Assembly (NCBI RefSeq): GCF_900109925.1
Contig: NZ_FOBW01000002.1
Location: forward strand, 372,001-436,000
DNA: 64,000 nt
Source of the DNA: Mesobacillus persicus
GTDB taxonomy: Bacteria; Bacillota; Bacilli; Bacillales; Cytobacillaceae
Direction of reading: 5' to 3'
The translations under genes and the position numbers were made by a program. Position 1 is the stretch's first letter; each line of letters starts with the position of its first letter. Shown in pieces: positions 35,508 to 45,523 of this stretch. The notes under the pieces were generated by a model, which worked only from the letters and a program-made list of their open reading frames with translations, had not been told where the DNA came from and did not search any database.

Positions 35508-36623
35508 ATGAAGGATCCACGAATTAATAAGCTAGCCAAAAACTTAATCAACTATTCAGTGAAATTGGAGAAAGGAGAAAAAGTACTTATCGAGAATTTT
35601 GGGCTTCAACGGGAACTTGTCACTGCTTTGGTTCAGGAAGCATACGCTGCCGGAGGCTATCCATTTGTTCTTTTAAAAGACCAGCAGGTTGATCGCTCCC
35701 TTTTACTTGGAGCACAGGATGAGCATTTCAATATGATCGCCGAGTTTGAAGCCAATGTTATGAGTAAAATGGATGCATACATTGGGCTTAGATCTGGTGA
35801 CAACATTAATGAACACGCGGATGTACCTGATGAGAAAATGAAGATTCAAGGAAATACTATTGGTAAAAAAGTACATAGGGATATTAGAGTTCCTAAGACT
35901 AAATGGGTTGTTCTTCGGTACCCAACCAGTTCTATGGCCCAGCTTGCTAAGATGAGTACAGAAGGGTTCGAAGATTTCTATTTTAACGTTTGCAACCTTG
36001 ATTATAGTAAAATGGACCAAGCAATGGATAGCCTCGTTGCATTAATGGATAAAACAGATAAAGTTAGAATTACTGGTCCGGGTACGGATTTAGCGTTTTC
36101 CATCAAGGATATCGCAGCAATTAAATGTGCTGGGGAAGCGAATATTCCCGATGGAGAAGTATTCACGGCCCCTGTTCGTGATTCAGTAAATGGGACAATA
36201 ACCTATAATACACCGTCACCTTATCAAGGCTTTACTTTTGAAAACGTCCGCCTTACCTTCAAGGATGGAAAAATTGTTGAGGCAACGTCTAATGACAGTG
36301 AGCGTATAAATAACATCTTTGATACGGATGAAGGCGCTAGATACATAGGTGAATTTGCCATTGGTGTCAATCCTTATATTCAACACCCGATGCAGGACAT
36401 CTTGTTCGACGAAAAGATCGATGGAAGTTTCCACTTCACTCCAGGTCAATGTTATGACGATGCCTCTAATGGGAACCACTCGAATATTCATTGGGATATG
36501 GTAAACATCCAAAGACCGGAGTATGGTGGTGGAGAGATTTATTTTGATGATGTCCTCATTCGGAAAGATGGCCGCTTTGTCTTACCTGAACTGGAAGCAT
36601 TAAATCCAGAAAATCTTAAATGA
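35508..36623 (+). CDS. ampS: Aminopeptidase, M29 family (AmpS type)
   Basis: Thermophilic-type metallo-aminopeptidase of 371 residues. The start at 35508 has GGGAGGTT 9 bases upstream; the longer open frame begins in ytxG antisense sequence. Conserved blocks include LRSGDNINEHADVPDEKM, RVPKTKWVVLRYPTSSMAQLA, GEANIPDGEVFTAPVRDSVNG (metal-binding Glu residues), ERINNIFDTDEGARYIGEFAIG and GSFHFTPGQCYDDASNGNHS with the conserved His/Asp ligands. It releases N-terminal amino acids from peptides in the cytoplasm. Single gene between ytxG and murC with a shared terminator. Confidence 0.94.
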   Translation: MKDPRINKLAKNLINYSVKLEKGEKVLIENFGLQRELVTALVQEAYAAGGYPFVLLKDQQVDRSLLLGAQDEHFNMIAEFEANVMSKMDAYIGLRSGDNINEHADVPDEKMKIQGNTIGKKVHRDIRVPKTKWVVLRYPTSSMAQLAKMSTEGFEDFYFNVCNLDYSKMDQAMDSLVALMDKTDKVRITGPGTDLAFSIKDIAAIKCAGEANIPDGEVFTAPVRDSVNGTITYNTPSPYQGFTFENVRLTFKDGKIVEATSNDSERINNIFDTDEGARYIGEFAIGVNPYIQHPMQDILFDEKIDGSFHFTPGQCYDDASNGNHSNIHWDMVNIQRPEYGGGEIYFDDVLIRKDGRFVLPELEALNPENLK

Positions 36624-36639
36624 TACAAGCACATAATAC

Positions 36640-36681
36640 GTAAAAAGAGGATGCGAAGTGAGCTCGCATCCTCTTTTTTTA
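36640..36681 (+). terminator. Bidirectional terminator between ampS and murC
   Basis: AAAGAGGATGCGA and TCGCATCCTCTTT arms with T/A runs on both sides. Confidence 0.93.
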
Positions 36682-37977
36682 ATTCAATTGTTTTTCATAA
36701 GCTTCTTGGAATTTTTGAATATCTCCGGCACCCATAAAGATTATAACCCCATTCTCGTGTTTCTTGAGAATCGAAGTATCCTCTTCGGTGATGATTTCAG
36801 CACCTTCTATTTTCTCCTGCAAATTCTCAATAGTCAACTTCCCGTGGTTTTCTCTAGCTGACCCAAAAATCTCACATAAATAGACTTGATCTGCCTGACT
36901 AAGACTATCAGCGAATTCTTGAAGGAAAGTTTGTGTTCTTGAAAAGGTATGAGGCTGAAAAACCGCAACGATATCACGGTCCGGATATTTCTGATTAGCC
37001 GCTTCGATAGTGGCTTTTATTTCAGTAGGATGATGAGCATAATCATCGATAATAATTTGTCCGTCAATTTCTTTTTCTGAGAACCTTCGTTTAACGCCTT
37101 GAAAGGTTTGTAATTGCTCTTCGATGATTTTAGCATCAATTCCTTCATAATTGCAGAGGGCAATGACCCCAAGAGCATTTAGAACATTGTGGTCACCATA
37201 GGCTGGAATCGAAAACGTATGGTAAAAAGTATTCCGTACAAATACATCGAAGGTAGTCCCCTCTGTTGACTTCACTACATTCCTAGCCTGAAAGTCATTT
37301 TCCTCAGCAAACCCGTAAAAAACAACAGGAACTTTTGCCTGCACTTTTTGAAGCTGCTCGTCATCACCGCAGGCGATAATTCCCTTTTTAACTTGCCAAG
37401 CCATTTCTTGGAATGCAGAAAAAACATCTTCTAAATTGGCAAAGTAATCTGGGTGATCAAAATCAATATTAGTCATAATGGCATAGTCAGGAAAATAGGA
37501 CAAAAAGTGTCTGCGATATTCACAGGCTTCAAATACAAAATACTCTGCTTCTTTATCACCTTTTCCGGTACCATCTCCAATGAGAAAGGCCGTGGGTTTT
37601 GCACCCTTAATCACATGCGAGAGGAGCCCGGTCGTCGAGGTCTTTCCATGAGCACCGGTAACTGCCACGCTCGTGAAGTTTTCCATAAAGTCACCTAAAA
37701 AGCGGTGATAACGAACTATAGGCAGGCCTAGCTCCATTGCTCGCTGAATTTCGTCATGTGTGTCTGGGAAAGCATTTCCTGCAATGATGGCCATTCCAGG
37801 CTGTATATTATCCTTATTGAACGGAAGGATCTTTATTCCGGATTGTTCAAGGGCAATCTGGGTAAAAAAATGCTTCTCGACATCAGAGCCCTGTACTTGA
37901 TAGTCCATATCATGGAGAATCTGAGCAAGTGCGCTCATACCAGACCCCTTTATACCTACAAAATGGTAAATAGTCAT
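36679..37977 (-). CDS. murC: UDP-N-acetylmuramate-L-alanine ligase
   Basis: Adds L-Ala to UDP-MurNAc, the first peptide step of wall precursor synthesis. Start at 37975-37977 with GGAGG 9 bases upstream gives 432 residues. [21 protein letters not shown] is the Rossmann start, [17 protein letters not shown] the ATP loop (about 107-123), [31 protein letters not shown] the metal/substrate region, and [14 protein letters not shown] the C-terminal domain signature. It follows sftA as in B. subtilis. Confidence 0.98.
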   Translation of the reverse strand: MTIYHFVGIKGSGMSALAQILHDMDYQVQGSDVEKHFFTQIALEQSGIKILPFNKDNIQPGMAIIAGNAFPDTHDEIQRAMELGLPIVRYHRFLGDFMENFTSVAVTGAHGKTSTTGLLSHVIKGAKPTAFLIGDGTGKGDKEAEYFVFEACEYRRHFLSYFPDYAIMTNIDFDHPDYFANLEDVFSAFQEMAWQVKKGIIACGDDEQLQKVQAKVPVVFYGFAEENDFQARNVVKSTEGTTFDVFVRNTFYHTFSIPAYGDHNVLNALGVIALCNYEGIDAKIIEEQLQTFQGVKRRFSEKEIDGQIIIDDYAHHPTEIKATIEAANQKYPDRDIVAVFQPHTFSRTQTFLQEFADSLSQADQVYLCEIFGSARENHGKLTIENLQEKIEGAEIITEEDTSILKKHENGVIIFMGAGDIQKFQEAYEKQLN

Positions 37978-38168
37978 ATAAAGAACCTCCAACAAACGTC
38001 TGTATGTAACACAGTATATGACGATAATCGTAAATTGCTCATATAAAGCTTTTAGACAAAACGTTCCTTAATTACAATCTCGAATATTGAAACATTATAT
38101 CATTTTTCAAACACAAAAACTATTTCTTTACCTAATATTCGTATTTTGGGTTAAGCGTATCCATGTAT

Positions 38169-41000
38169 TTAAGTTAGCGATTGATGATCCTGAAAGGAGT
38201 CTAGTTCCTCTGTGGAAATGAGCACATCCCTTGGTTTACTGCCACGTCCTTCAGAAATAAACCCGTTATCCTCCATCATATCAATCAACCTTGCCGCTCG
38301 ATTATAACCTATTTTAAAGCGCCGCTGAATGCTTGATGTTGAAGCTCCTCCCTGCTCAATTACGAATGAACAAGCTTCATAAAAGAGTTCATCTTCGTCT
38401 TCTGTCACTTGGGATTTTTTTATTAATTCATCCTGTTCAAACAAAAACTCAGGTTTTCTCTGGTTTCGGACAAAGGCAACTATTTCGTCGATTTCCCGGT
38501 CGGAAACAAAAGTTCCTTGTAAGCGAAATGGCTTCGAAGACCCATTTTCTAAAAATAGCATATCTCCACGTCCAAGAAGTTTTTCTGCTCCACTTATGTC
38601 TATAATCGTACGAGAGTCAACTTGAGAGGATACGGAAAAGGCCACTCTTGTTGGGACATTCGCCTTGATCAAGCCAGTGATAACATCGACAGACGGTCGT
38701 TGAGTAGCGATAATAAGGTGAATTCCACATGCCCTTGCCTTTTGAGCGATTCGACAGATAGCCTCTTCAACATCAGCTGGGGACATCATCATTAAATCAG
38801 CAAGCTCATCAATGACTATCACGATATACGGTAATTTTTCTGCATATCGTTTATGCTCAATCGCTAATTCATTAAACCGATTGATATCTCTCACACCTGT
38901 ATGAGCGAAGAGTTCATAACGCCTCTCCATTTCCTCAACAGCCCACTTTAACGAAGCTGTCGCTGCTTTTACATCAGTTATAACAGGACTGACAAGATGA
39001 GGAATGTTGTTATACGGTGCCAGTTCAACCATCTTAGGATCAATTAAAAGTAGTTTCACATCGTCCGGATGCGCTTTGTATAACAGACTAACAAGCATTG
39101 TATTGATACAAACACTTTTTCCAGAACCAGTTGCCCCCGCAATTAGTCCATGCGGCATCTTCCTTAAATCTGTCACAACAGGGGTACCTGCAATGTCGAG
39201 ACCTAGAGCAACAGCGAGAGCAGAGGGGTTTTCACTGAAACCATCTGTTCTTACAATCTCGCTTAGAAGAACTGGTCTGCTTGTTTCGTTTGGAACCTCG
39301 ATTCCAATAGTATGCTTGCCAGGGATTGGCGCCTCAATCCGAATATCTTTAGCTGCAAGACTTAGCTTGATATCGTCAGAGAGATTCGTAATTTTATTTA
39401 CTTTCACTCCGGGCTCAGGCTGGACCTCAAAACGGGTGACTGAAGGACCTTGAGCAACATTAACCACCCTTGCTCCGACATTGAAATTTTTCAATGTTTC
39501 GTTTAAAAGTTGCTCCTGATTAAATAACCAATCCTCGCTCGCCTCAACGATAACAGGCGGTTGGAGAAGATCTAGGGGAGGAAACTGATAAGTAGCTTGT
39601 TCCTTATCCTTTTCCTTTACACTCTCGGTTACCTGTTCATCACTATTCTTTATTTCACTCTGTTTAGGAGAATGAACTAGAGCTGAAGGCTTCTCTCTCT
39701 TTTGTCCTGACCATGTTTTTCGTTCCTCGAGTTTTCGCTTATCCTGTTTTAGCATCAATACATTAAAAGGCAACTGTTTCTTTTTAGGCTCAGCTATTGT
39801 AGGCTCTAATGCCGCCGCTACTGGTACATCAGGATAATGAGACGCCATTTCTTTTTCCCTTGATGCAGCATCTGATACTGTCAAGGGTTTTTCGTTAATT
39901 GCCTCATTTGTACTAAAGAACTCCTTCATTCCTGCTTCTCTTTCAGCTTTAATGGACGAGATTTCATCTGTTCCATGTTCGAAAAATAACTGTGGTCCTT
40001 CTGTCCTCTCTTCTTCCTTTATTGTTGCTACTGGAATATCAGAGGGCTCCTCTTCATGGGATTTGGCAATAGGCACTCCCACTATTTCTTCTTCGATTAT
40101 TGCAGCGGGCTCCTCAGCTTTGAAGGCTGCTCCTTCATTTGTAGTATCCTCTACCGAGACAATGGGCTCCTCTTTTTCCTCTGCCTTAACCATGACAACG
40201 GATTCCTCTACTGTTTCTTCTTCAACAATACCTGCGAATTTCTCTAATTCTTCTTCCTGAATAGCCGGTGGTTGTTCAGATTTTGAAATAAGGTTAAACT
40301 CGGCATCTGAACCCATATTAGAATATCCTTCGAACGTTTCGTCGGCTATTACCAAACGTTCAGTATCCACTTCTTCGCTCGAGAACAGGGGAGGGTTTTG
40401 TTCTGGTTTCTCACCTGTGATCTCCACTTTCTTTTGTTCAGGTATATCTATCGACGATTTTACTTCGGAAACATCCTTGATAAACCCATTTAATTCGTAT
40501 TCAATAGCATCGTCAGATTTTGGCCTATTAAAAGCAAAAATGGGTGAAGGTGTTTCTGTTCGGCGAAACGGCTGGCGATTGACATTAACCTTTGGTAGTG
40601 TGGGCGGATCGACCTTCGGTTTTAGCGGGACCGGTTCGTTATCAGGTTTCTTTTCATTCACAGGTGTTTCTTCATAACGCCAATCCGTTTTTTTCTCGTT
40701 TTTCATGTTTGTGTTTTTGTTTGTGTTTTTGTTTGTGTTTGTGTTTGTGTTTGTCTTAGTCTCGGTGCGTCTTTCCACTCTTTCATCAGGAATTAGCGGA
40801 AATTTAAATTGACCTTTAGGATATTTATACAGTACTCTCGCATCCACATCTTTTTTGACTTCAGACTGGTTTGGTTCTGGGTACGGGCGCTGTTTCCCCT
40901 CATTTATGTTCTTCCTAATGGAATTGGGTTCATTTCTTTCCCCCTCTTCCTCCCCAGTGAACATTTGCAAAAGCCTCTTAATCCAACTCAACATTATCAC
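38169..41000 (-). CDS. sftA: DNA translocase SftA (FtsK/SpoIIIE family)
   Basis: Septum-associated, soluble FtsK-type ATPase that clears DNA from the closing septum. 943 residues: a short N-terminal region with no membrane helices (MLSWIKRLLQMF, septum targeting), a very long acidic low-complexity linker (about 20-450), then the FtsK motor with Walker A GATGSGKSVCINTML (about 618-632), Walker B IVIVIDELADLMMM, and a C-terminal winged-helix gamma domain (QRRFKIGYNRAARLIDMMEDNGFIS). The linker holds a short TN/KN repeat run encoded by near-perfect 6-base repeats. The start is either GTG at 41000 (AGGA 8 bases upstream) or ATG at 40994. Confidence 0.96.
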   Translation of the reverse strand: MIMLSWIKRLLQMFTGEEEGERNEPNSIRKNINEGKQRPYPEPNQSEVKKDVDARVLYKYPKGQFKFPLIPDERVERRTETKTNTNTNTNKNTNKNTNMKNEKKTDWRYEETPVNEKKPDNEPVPLKPKVDPPTLPKVNVNRQPFRRTETPSPIFAFNRPKSDDAIEYELNGFIKDVSEVKSSIDIPEQKKVEITGEKPEQNPPLFSSEEVDTERLVIADETFEGYSNMGSDAEFNLISKSEQPPAIQEEELEKFAGIVEEETVEESVVMVKAEEKEEPIVSVEDTTNEGAAFKAEEPAAIIEEEIVGVPIAKSHEEEPSDIPVATIKEEERTEGPQLFFEHGTDEISSIKAEREAGMKEFFSTNEAINEKPLTVSDAASREKEMASHYPDVPVAAALEPTIAEPKKKQLPFNVLMLKQDKRKLEERKTWSGQKREKPSALVHSPKQSEIKNSDEQVTESVKEKDKEQATYQFPPLDLLQPPVIVEASEDWLFNQEQLLNETLKNFNVGARVVNVAQGPSVTRFEVQPEPGVKVNKITNLSDDIKLSLAAKDIRIEAPIPGKHTIGIEVPNETSRPVLLSEIVRTDGFSENPSALAVALGLDIAGTPVVTDLRKMPHGLIAGATGSGKSVCINTMLVSLLYKAHPDDVKLLLIDPKMVELAPYNNIPHLVSPVITDVKAATASLKWAVEEMERRYELFAHTGVRDINRFNELAIEHKRYAEKLPYIVIVIDELADLMMMSPADVEEAICRIAQKARACGIHLIIATQRPSVDVITGLIKANVPTRVAFSVSSQVDSRTIIDISGAEKLLGRGDMLFLENGSSKPFRLQGTFVSDREIDEIVAFVRNQRKPEFLFEQDELIKKSQVTEDEDELFYEACSFVIEQGGASTSSIQRRFKIGYNRAARLIDMMEDNGFISEGRGSKPRDVLISTEELDSFQDHQSLT
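40705..40755. repeat. Short tandem 6-bp repeats inside sftA
   Basis: TGTTTG/TGTTTT units repeated about eight times, coding on the minus strand for alternating Thr-Asn and Lys-Asn pairs in the linker. The 6-base unit keeps frame, so unit gain or loss changes linker length only. Confidence 0.85.
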
Positions 41001-41106
41001 TCTTTCTATCCTTATATCCTCCCTATTTTAACAGTTATTGGCCGTCTTTGGAGACAAAGTTAACAGAATAGGTCATAACTCACATTTTTTAGGCCCACAC
41101 GATAAA

Positions 41107-41138
41107 TGAAAAAGCCCTATTTACAGGGCTTTTTTCGA
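41107..41138 (-). terminator. Intrinsic terminator downstream of ytpQ
   Basis: AAAAAGCCCT-ATTTAC-AGGGCTTTTTT; works in both directions. It is separated from the ytpQ stop by R1 copy 4. Confidence 0.85.
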
Positions 41139-41177
41139 ATACTATGTTGTTTTTTATAGAAGATAAAAGATTAACAA

Positions 41178-41307
41178 GTCCGTTCCATTGCGCTCCAGAC
41201 ACTTGCTTTCCGCGGGGAGGAAGTCGAGCCTCCTCGGCTCCGCCTGTGGGGTCTCGACCTTTCCTCTTCATCCCGCAGGAGTCAAGTGTCTTCCGCTCCA
41301 TTCCACT
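41178..41307. repeat. R1 repeat, copy 4 (GTCCGTTCC-ended)
   Basis: 130 bp. Outer stem AGACACTTG/CAAGTGTCT and inner stem GTCGAG/CTCGAC are both perfect and differ from copy 3 by paired substitutions. Located between ytpQ and its likely terminator, close to the sftA start. Confidence 0.92.
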
Positions 41308-41370
41308 ACTGCTACGAAAAGCTTTTATTTAAGAACAACAATCTTTGAGAAATAGGCCTTTAAAATTAAG

Positions 41371-42165
41371 TTATTGTTTTTTATTTTTTCCTAGGATAAA
41401 AATCGGCTCAAGTTCACCATCTTCGTATAGGAACGATAAGGCAGTGATTGGTACCCGTCCACTGGTAAAGAAGCTCATCGTCATTTGGGCAAGAATATCA
41501 TACCCGGTGTTATTGCGAATATCAGCAATAATTAACACATCTTGATGGGGTACTGCAATGGCCAATGATCCTTCAACCTGGTCGGCCATGGTATTCAATA
41601 ATCGTTCATTTAGGATTCTACTTGCATCATAACCATCATTTGAATTTAGAAAGTAAAAGAGGTTGCCAGCTACCTCATCCTTTTTAAAATCAGCAGAAAG
41701 GGATCTCAAATTAAATAATGCTGTTTCTCTTATCTGGCTTTCTTCCCATCCTTCCTTTGCGATAACCTTTTTATCAATCAAACGATACGTCTTTCCCATA
41801 TCAAGTGCATAGTATATGCGAGTTTCGGCCGTATGGTTGTCAAAGAAAAACGGGACTCCTTCTTCGGCTTCATCCGGAAAAGAGGTTGAGCGAATAACCG
41901 GGAAGATATTACGTTCTTGTCCGGAGAATGTCGCTTCTCCCTTCATCGCGTTTAGCCCCTCTTCCACATAATAAACGGTTTCGTCAATCGCTTTTTCCTT
42001 CTGTTCATTCCATTTTGCGATAATCCCAGGTAGGGAAACGGTGATTCCACTGCCGGTTTGCTTATTCTCAATGCGCAGTTGATCCTTCTCTCGATCAAAA
42101 ATAAAATTCCTGTCTGGATGTTTTAGCCTTTGTTCTAGTTCTTTTCTCATTTTCTTACTATCCAT
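41371..42165 (-). CDS. ytpQ: DUF1444 family protein YtpQ
   Basis: 264 residues matching the DUF1444 family ([32 protein letters not shown] at the N-terminus; [38 protein letters not shown] at the C-terminus). No membrane segment or catalytic motif is obvious. It begins one base after the ytpP stop, so the two are surely cotranscribed. Function unknown. In B. subtilis ytpR follows; it is missing here. Confidence 0.9.
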   Translation of the reverse strand: MDSKKMRKELEQRLKHPDRNFIFDREKDQLRIENKQTGSGITVSLPGIIAKWNEQKEKAIDETVYYVEEGLNAMKGEATFSGQERNIFPVIRSTSFPDEAEEGVPFFFDNHTAETRIYYALDMGKTYRLIDKKVIAKEGWEESQIRETALFNLRSLSADFKKDEVAGNLFYFLNSNDGYDASRILNERLLNTMADQVEGSLAIAVPHQDVLIIADIRNNTGYDILAQMTMSFFTSGRVPITALSFLYEDGELEPIFILGKNKKQ

Positions 42166-42166
42166 A

Positions 42167-42484
42167 TTATTTATCTAGCCCTCCAATAAACTCTTCGATT
42201 TGTTCTTGTGTCTTTCGTTCCTTACTTACAAAACGCCCAAGTTCTTCTCCGTCCTTATATGCAAGGAAACTAGGGATTCCAAAAACATTTAATTCGACGC
42301 AAAGGTCAATATGCTCATCTCGATCAATATAAACAAAAGTAAATTCATTAAATTTCTGTTCTAGTTCAGGTAGAAACGGATCAATAAATCTGCAATCTGG
42401 GCACCAGTTAGCAGAGAATAAAAAGAGATGTTTTCCGTTATTTTTTATCGTATTGAATTGTTCAATGGATTCTAGTTTTTTCAA
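42167..42484 (-). CDS. ytpP: Thioredoxin-like protein YtpP
   Basis: 105 residues with a thioredoxin fold: [22 protein letters not shown] has the redox pair Cys28-Cys31 in CPDC, and [14 protein letters not shown] has the cis-proline. Oxidoreductase of unknown partner, upstream of ytpQ. CPDC is unusual compared with thioredoxin's CGPC and may set a different redox potential; that is inference. Confidence 0.93.
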   Translation of the reverse strand: MKKLESIEQFNTIKNNGKHLFLFSANWCPDCRFIDPFLPELEQKFNEFTFVYIDRDEHIDLCVELNVFGIPSFLAYKDGEELGRFVSKERKTQEQIEEFIGGLDK

Positions 42485-42601
42485 GGTAATGCCCCCATTC
42501 TAAAATATCCTGTCCATTCATTTTAAACCTGCTAGAATAAAAAAGAAAACAAACTGATTTTCTATCTCCTTGATGAGATTAGAATAACGGTCAAGTCCGT
42601 T

Positions 42602-42645
42602 CACCAAAAATCAGGCGTGAATTCGGATGAATTCACGCCTGACAA
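42602..42645 (-). terminator. Intrinsic terminator of the lipoprotein gene
   Basis: TCAGGCGTGAATTC-GGAT-GAATTCACGCCTGA perfect 14-bp stem, with TTTTT on the minus-strand side. Confidence 0.92.
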
Positions 42646-42690
42646 CATTTTATTTACCTTCAACATTTGTAGCGCCACCTGAAATTGACG

Positions 42691-43194
42691 TTACTTTATG
42701 TTAACTGAATTAGCTATACTCATCATTGTAACAGCATCGGACTTTAGATTCTTAGACTCAGTTGTCAATTTGACGCCCCCGACTCCCGTTACAATCTGAT
42801 AAACACCCTCTTCAAGTGTCTTCACTAACAAATAGCCAAACTCCCCATCTTTTTCAAAGGTTTCATTTGCGTCCCACTCTGCCTGTTGCTTAAGTGTCGA
42901 TTCATAGACGACCCTGCTCCCACTATCCTCATGCTGGTTGTAAAATAAAATATAGGTCCTTGATCCATTTTTAAGCAATATATTATTGGGAGTTTCTTCT
43001 TCTATTTCAACACCAAAGGGCAAACGATAGTCTATATCTTCATTATCATTATTAACTTTATCTGGTTCTTCATTAAACTCTTGTTCTACAGCCTCATTCG
43101 TTTCCCCAATTACTTCCTCAAAAGGAGCCGAACATGCAGCTAGGAATAACACGGTAATGATAATGAATAAAGCCTTTGAGCCGAATAATCTCAT
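42691..43194 (-). CDS. Putative lipoprotein of unknown function
   Basis: 167 residues from the ATG at 43192-43194 (GGAGG 8 bases upstream). A lipoprotein signal peptide is clear: MRLFGSKALFIIITVLFLAACS, with Cys21 in the lipobox LAAC. The next 40 residues are acidic (Glu/Asp/Asn-rich), as in surface-exposed linkers. The folded part begins near DYRLPFGVEIEEETPNNI and may be a small beta-rich domain. I do not recognise the family. It lies between the DUF84 gene and ytpP with its own terminator; its role may be at the outer membrane face or wall, but this is not shown. Confidence 0.85.
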   Translation of the reverse strand: MRLFGSKALFIIITVLFLAACSAPFEEVIGETNEAVEQEFNEEPDKVNNDNEDIDYRLPFGVEIEEETPNNILLKNGSRTYILFYNQHEDSGSRVVYESTLKQQAEWDANETFEKDGEFGYLLVKTLEEGVYQIVTGVGGVKLTTESKNLKSDAVTMMSIANSVNIK

Positions 43195-43316
43195 AACGAT
43201 TTCCTCCTTTATTCGGACCAGCAATCCTCATACTATAATACCGCTACGATAGAACTAGTGACAACCCCAATCCTTTAAAATATCCCTAAGATTGTTCATT
43301 TTTTCGAAAAACTGCC

Positions 43317-43847
43317 TTATTTAGGATTGTTCTCAAGTTGATTTCGTTGATATTCGTATTGTCCTAGAAGCAACTTTATAATATGAGCGAACATTTCTGA
43401 ACGATCCACACGACCATTGGTAAAGACACCAACCGCTCCTTCTTTCTTGCGTATATTTTGCCTTTTGGTATATTCATCCATCACTGGACCAAGTTCTTCC
43501 CCCTCCAAGAGACGCTCAGCTATCTCGTCAGGCAAGCGGATTCTGGCTCCTCCAGCAATAATTGGTTCCAGTCCATTTGCCTTCAGTGCACCCCAATTAC
43601 AAAGGAATAAACCAGCTTCGGATTTATGGACCCCTCCCTCGAGCCCAATTCCAATATCAGCATTAAACTCTTTGAAGGCCGCAACTGCACGGTTAACGGC
43701 TCCCTTTATCGTTTCATCGTCGGATAAGGGCTGAGCTCTAACACCTGAATCCGTATCTACTGACACGATATCATTGGAATAATCTTTAAATACTGCTTCG
43801 ACTGCTGCAATTTTAGCTGGGTTCTTTGTTCCAACGGATATAATCAT
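43317..43847 (-). CDS. DUF84 family inosine/xanthosine triphosphatase
   Basis: 176 residues from ATG 43845-43847 behind AGAGGTGA. Start MIISVGTKNPAKIAAVEAVF and the following VDTDSGVRAQPLSDDETIKGAVNRA, GIGLEGGVH and AGGARIRLPDEIA match the YjjX-like DUF84 family, which hydrolyses ITP/XTP and cleans oxidised or deaminated nucleotides. The enzyme activity comes from the E. coli homologue and is inferred here. It lies 63 bases after ytoP, perhaps in one transcript. Confidence 0.88.
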   Translation of the reverse strand: MIISVGTKNPAKIAAVEAVFKDYSNDIVSVDTDSGVRAQPLSDDETIKGAVNRAVAAFKEFNADIGIGLEGGVHKSEAGLFLCNWGALKANGLEPIIAGGARIRLPDEIAERLLEGEELGPVMDEYTKRQNIRKKEGAVGVFTNGRVDRSEMFAHIIKLLLGQYEYQRNQLENNPK

Positions 43848-43874
43848 CACTTTCACCTCTGACATTCTTTTCAA

Positions 43875-43906
43875 CAAAAAGAGACAGGTTAACTGCCTCT
43901 ACTTGT
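43875..43906 (-). terminator. Weak hairpin between ytoP and the DUF84 gene
   Basis: GAGGCAG-TTAAC-CTGTCTC imperfect stem with CTTTTTG after it on the minus strand. Partial termination is possible. Confidence 0.45.
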
Positions 43907-43909
43907 TCA

Positions 43910-44983
43910 CTAACTATTTTGTTTAATTGTATCAACTGTTGACTGATCGCATGCTTTTACGAGTTTAACCAGCAGCTCTTTGGCAGCAGCGTAATCATCC
44001 ACATGAATCATGCTAGCGTGTGTATGGATATAACGGGAGCAGATTCCGATGACAGCACTTGGTACACCTTCATTCGAGATATGTACTCTTCCTGCGTCTG
44101 TTCCCCCTTGAGAAACAAAGTACTGATACGGAATAGAATGTGTTTCTGCGGTATCAAGGATAAACTCTCTCATCCCTCGATGGGTAACCATTGAACGGTC
44201 CAAAATGCGGAGAAGAGCTCCCTTTCCTAATTGGCCAAATTCATTTTTATCACCCGTCATATCATTAGCAGGGCTTGCATCAAGAGCAAAGAAAAGATCA
44301 GGATTAATCATGTTCGCTGCCGTTTGTGCACCCCTTAATCCGACTTCCTCCTGTACCGTAGCACCAGAATAAAGGATGTTCGGCAAGGTTTCTCCTTGTA
44401 ACTCTTTTAAAAGCTCTACAGACAGCCCACAACCATAGCGGTTATCCCATGCTTTTGCGAGAATTTTTTTATCATTTGCCATTGGTGTAAATGGGCAGAT
44501 TGGAACGATTTGTTGACCTGGCTTAATTCCGATGTTTAACGCATCTTCCTTATCATCGGCACCGATATCAATGAGCATATCCTTAATATCCATCGGCTTA
44601 TTACGTTTGGCATCATCTAACAAATGCGGCGGTATTGATCCAATGACCCCAACTACCGGACCTTTATCCGTTATGATTTGGACTCGTTGGGCTAAAAGAA
44701 CCTGACTCCACCAACCACCAAGAGTCTGGAAACGAATCATCCCATTCTTTGTGATTGAAGTAACCATAAAACCAACTTCATCCATATGGCCTGCGACCAT
44801 AATCCTTGGACCAGCTGTGTTTCCCTTTTTCACTCCAAAGATACTACCTAAATTGTCTTGGATCATTTCATCGGCATAAGGCTCTATTTGTTCACGCATA
44901 AATTGCCGTACTGAATGTTCAAACCCAGGTGCCCCTGGCAATTCAGTAAGGTTTTTAAATAAATTTAATGTCTGTTCATTCAT
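43910..44983 (-). CDS. ytoP: M42 family aminopeptidase YtoP
   Basis: Di-zinc aminopeptidase of 357 residues. Metal and catalytic motifs: [11 protein letters not shown] (His66, Asp68), [10 protein letters not shown] (bridging Asp), [10 protein letters not shown] (general-base and metal Glu), DASPAND, and [15 protein letters not shown] near the C-terminus with a final metal His ([12 protein letters not shown]). Family members act on acidic or broad N-terminal residues of peptides. [22 protein letters not shown] is a typical start. It is divergent from ytzB. Confidence 0.95.
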   Translation of the reverse strand: MNEQTLNLFKNLTELPGAPGFEHSVRQFMREQIEPYADEMIQDNLGSIFGVKKGNTAGPRIMVAGHMDEVGFMVTSITKNGMIRFQTLGGWWSQVLLAQRVQIITDKGPVVGVIGSIPPHLLDDAKRNKPMDIKDMLIDIGADDKEDALNIGIKPGQQIVPICPFTPMANDKKILAKAWDNRYGCGLSVELLKELQGETLPNILYSGATVQEEVGLRGAQTAANMINPDLFFALDASPANDMTGDKNEFGQLGKGALLRILDRSMVTHRGMREFILDTAETHSIPYQYFVSQGGTDAGRVHISNEGVPSAVIGICSRYIHTHASMIHVDDYAAAKELLVKLVKACDQSTVDTIKQNS

Positions 44984-45113
44984 ATTCGCAGCTCCTCATA
45001 GCGTATATTTAGACTCTCTAAAGAATTTATGTACATCTGTATTTTACAGAATTTCTAAATAGGATGCCAATATTATTCTGTTCTATCGACTTACATTTAA
45101 AGATATTATTTCT

Positions 45114-45141
45114 TTGAAGCCCTATTGTTTTTTGTTATGAT
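45114..45141 (+). promoter_or_regulatory. Promoter of ytzB
   Basis: TTGAAG (45114-45119), 16 bases, TATGAT (45136-45141), about 30 bases before the RBS AGGAGG. Confidence 0.65.
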
Positions 45142-45176
45142 ATTTTAAATATCTAATTTATATTAGGAGGTCCGCA

Positions 45177-45491
45177 ATGAACTGGAAATACTTTTTTCTA
45201 GGTGTAGGCACGGGAATAGCTAGTGCTTTGATTGTAAAAGAAACTGCTACACGGAGAGGAACGGTTTCCCCTGAAGAGGTTCTTGACCAGGTGAAGGCTG
45301 CTTTTAAAAAAGAGGGGCCCATAAGCGGGTCATGGATCAATATGACGGCTGAGCCTTTTTTGCGATCTCCCATTGAACATCAAGTCTATAAAGGTGGAAT
45401 TACCCGAAACCTTGACGGTCGAGCTGAACTCTATGAATTCATCGCAGATGCTAAGACAGGTACAATTATTGAAACGAATTTAATTAGTTAA
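45177..45491 (+). CDS. ytzB: PepSY domain-like small protein YtzB
   Basis: 104 residues. A short hydrophobic N-terminus (YFFLGVGTGIASALIVK) followed by a single PepSY-type unit: SPEEVLDQVKAAFKKEGPISGSWINMTAEPF, then YKGGITRNLDGRAELYEFIADAKTGTIIE. Such units inhibit peptidases or bind them; function of YtzB unknown. Start behind AGGAGG. The gene ends at a strong terminator shared with ytnP. Confidence 0.88.
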   Translation: MNWKYFFLGVGTGIASALIVKETATRRGTVSPEEVLDQVKAAFKKEGPISGSWINMTAEPFLRSPIEHQVYKGGITRNLDGRAELYEFIADAKTGTIIETNLIS

Positions 45492-45523
45492 AGGCCTGCA
45501 CCATGCGCAGGCCCCTTTTTTTA
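45491..45523 (+). terminator. Terminator between ytzB and ytnP
   Basis: GGCCTGC-ACCAT-GCGCAGGCC stem followed by TTTTTTTAC; serves ytzB and, less well, ytnP. Confidence 0.9.

Noticed and set aside
40705-40755. Phase variation of sftA by repeat slippage
   Set aside because: The unit is 6 bases, so slippage keeps the reading frame and cannot switch the gene off.
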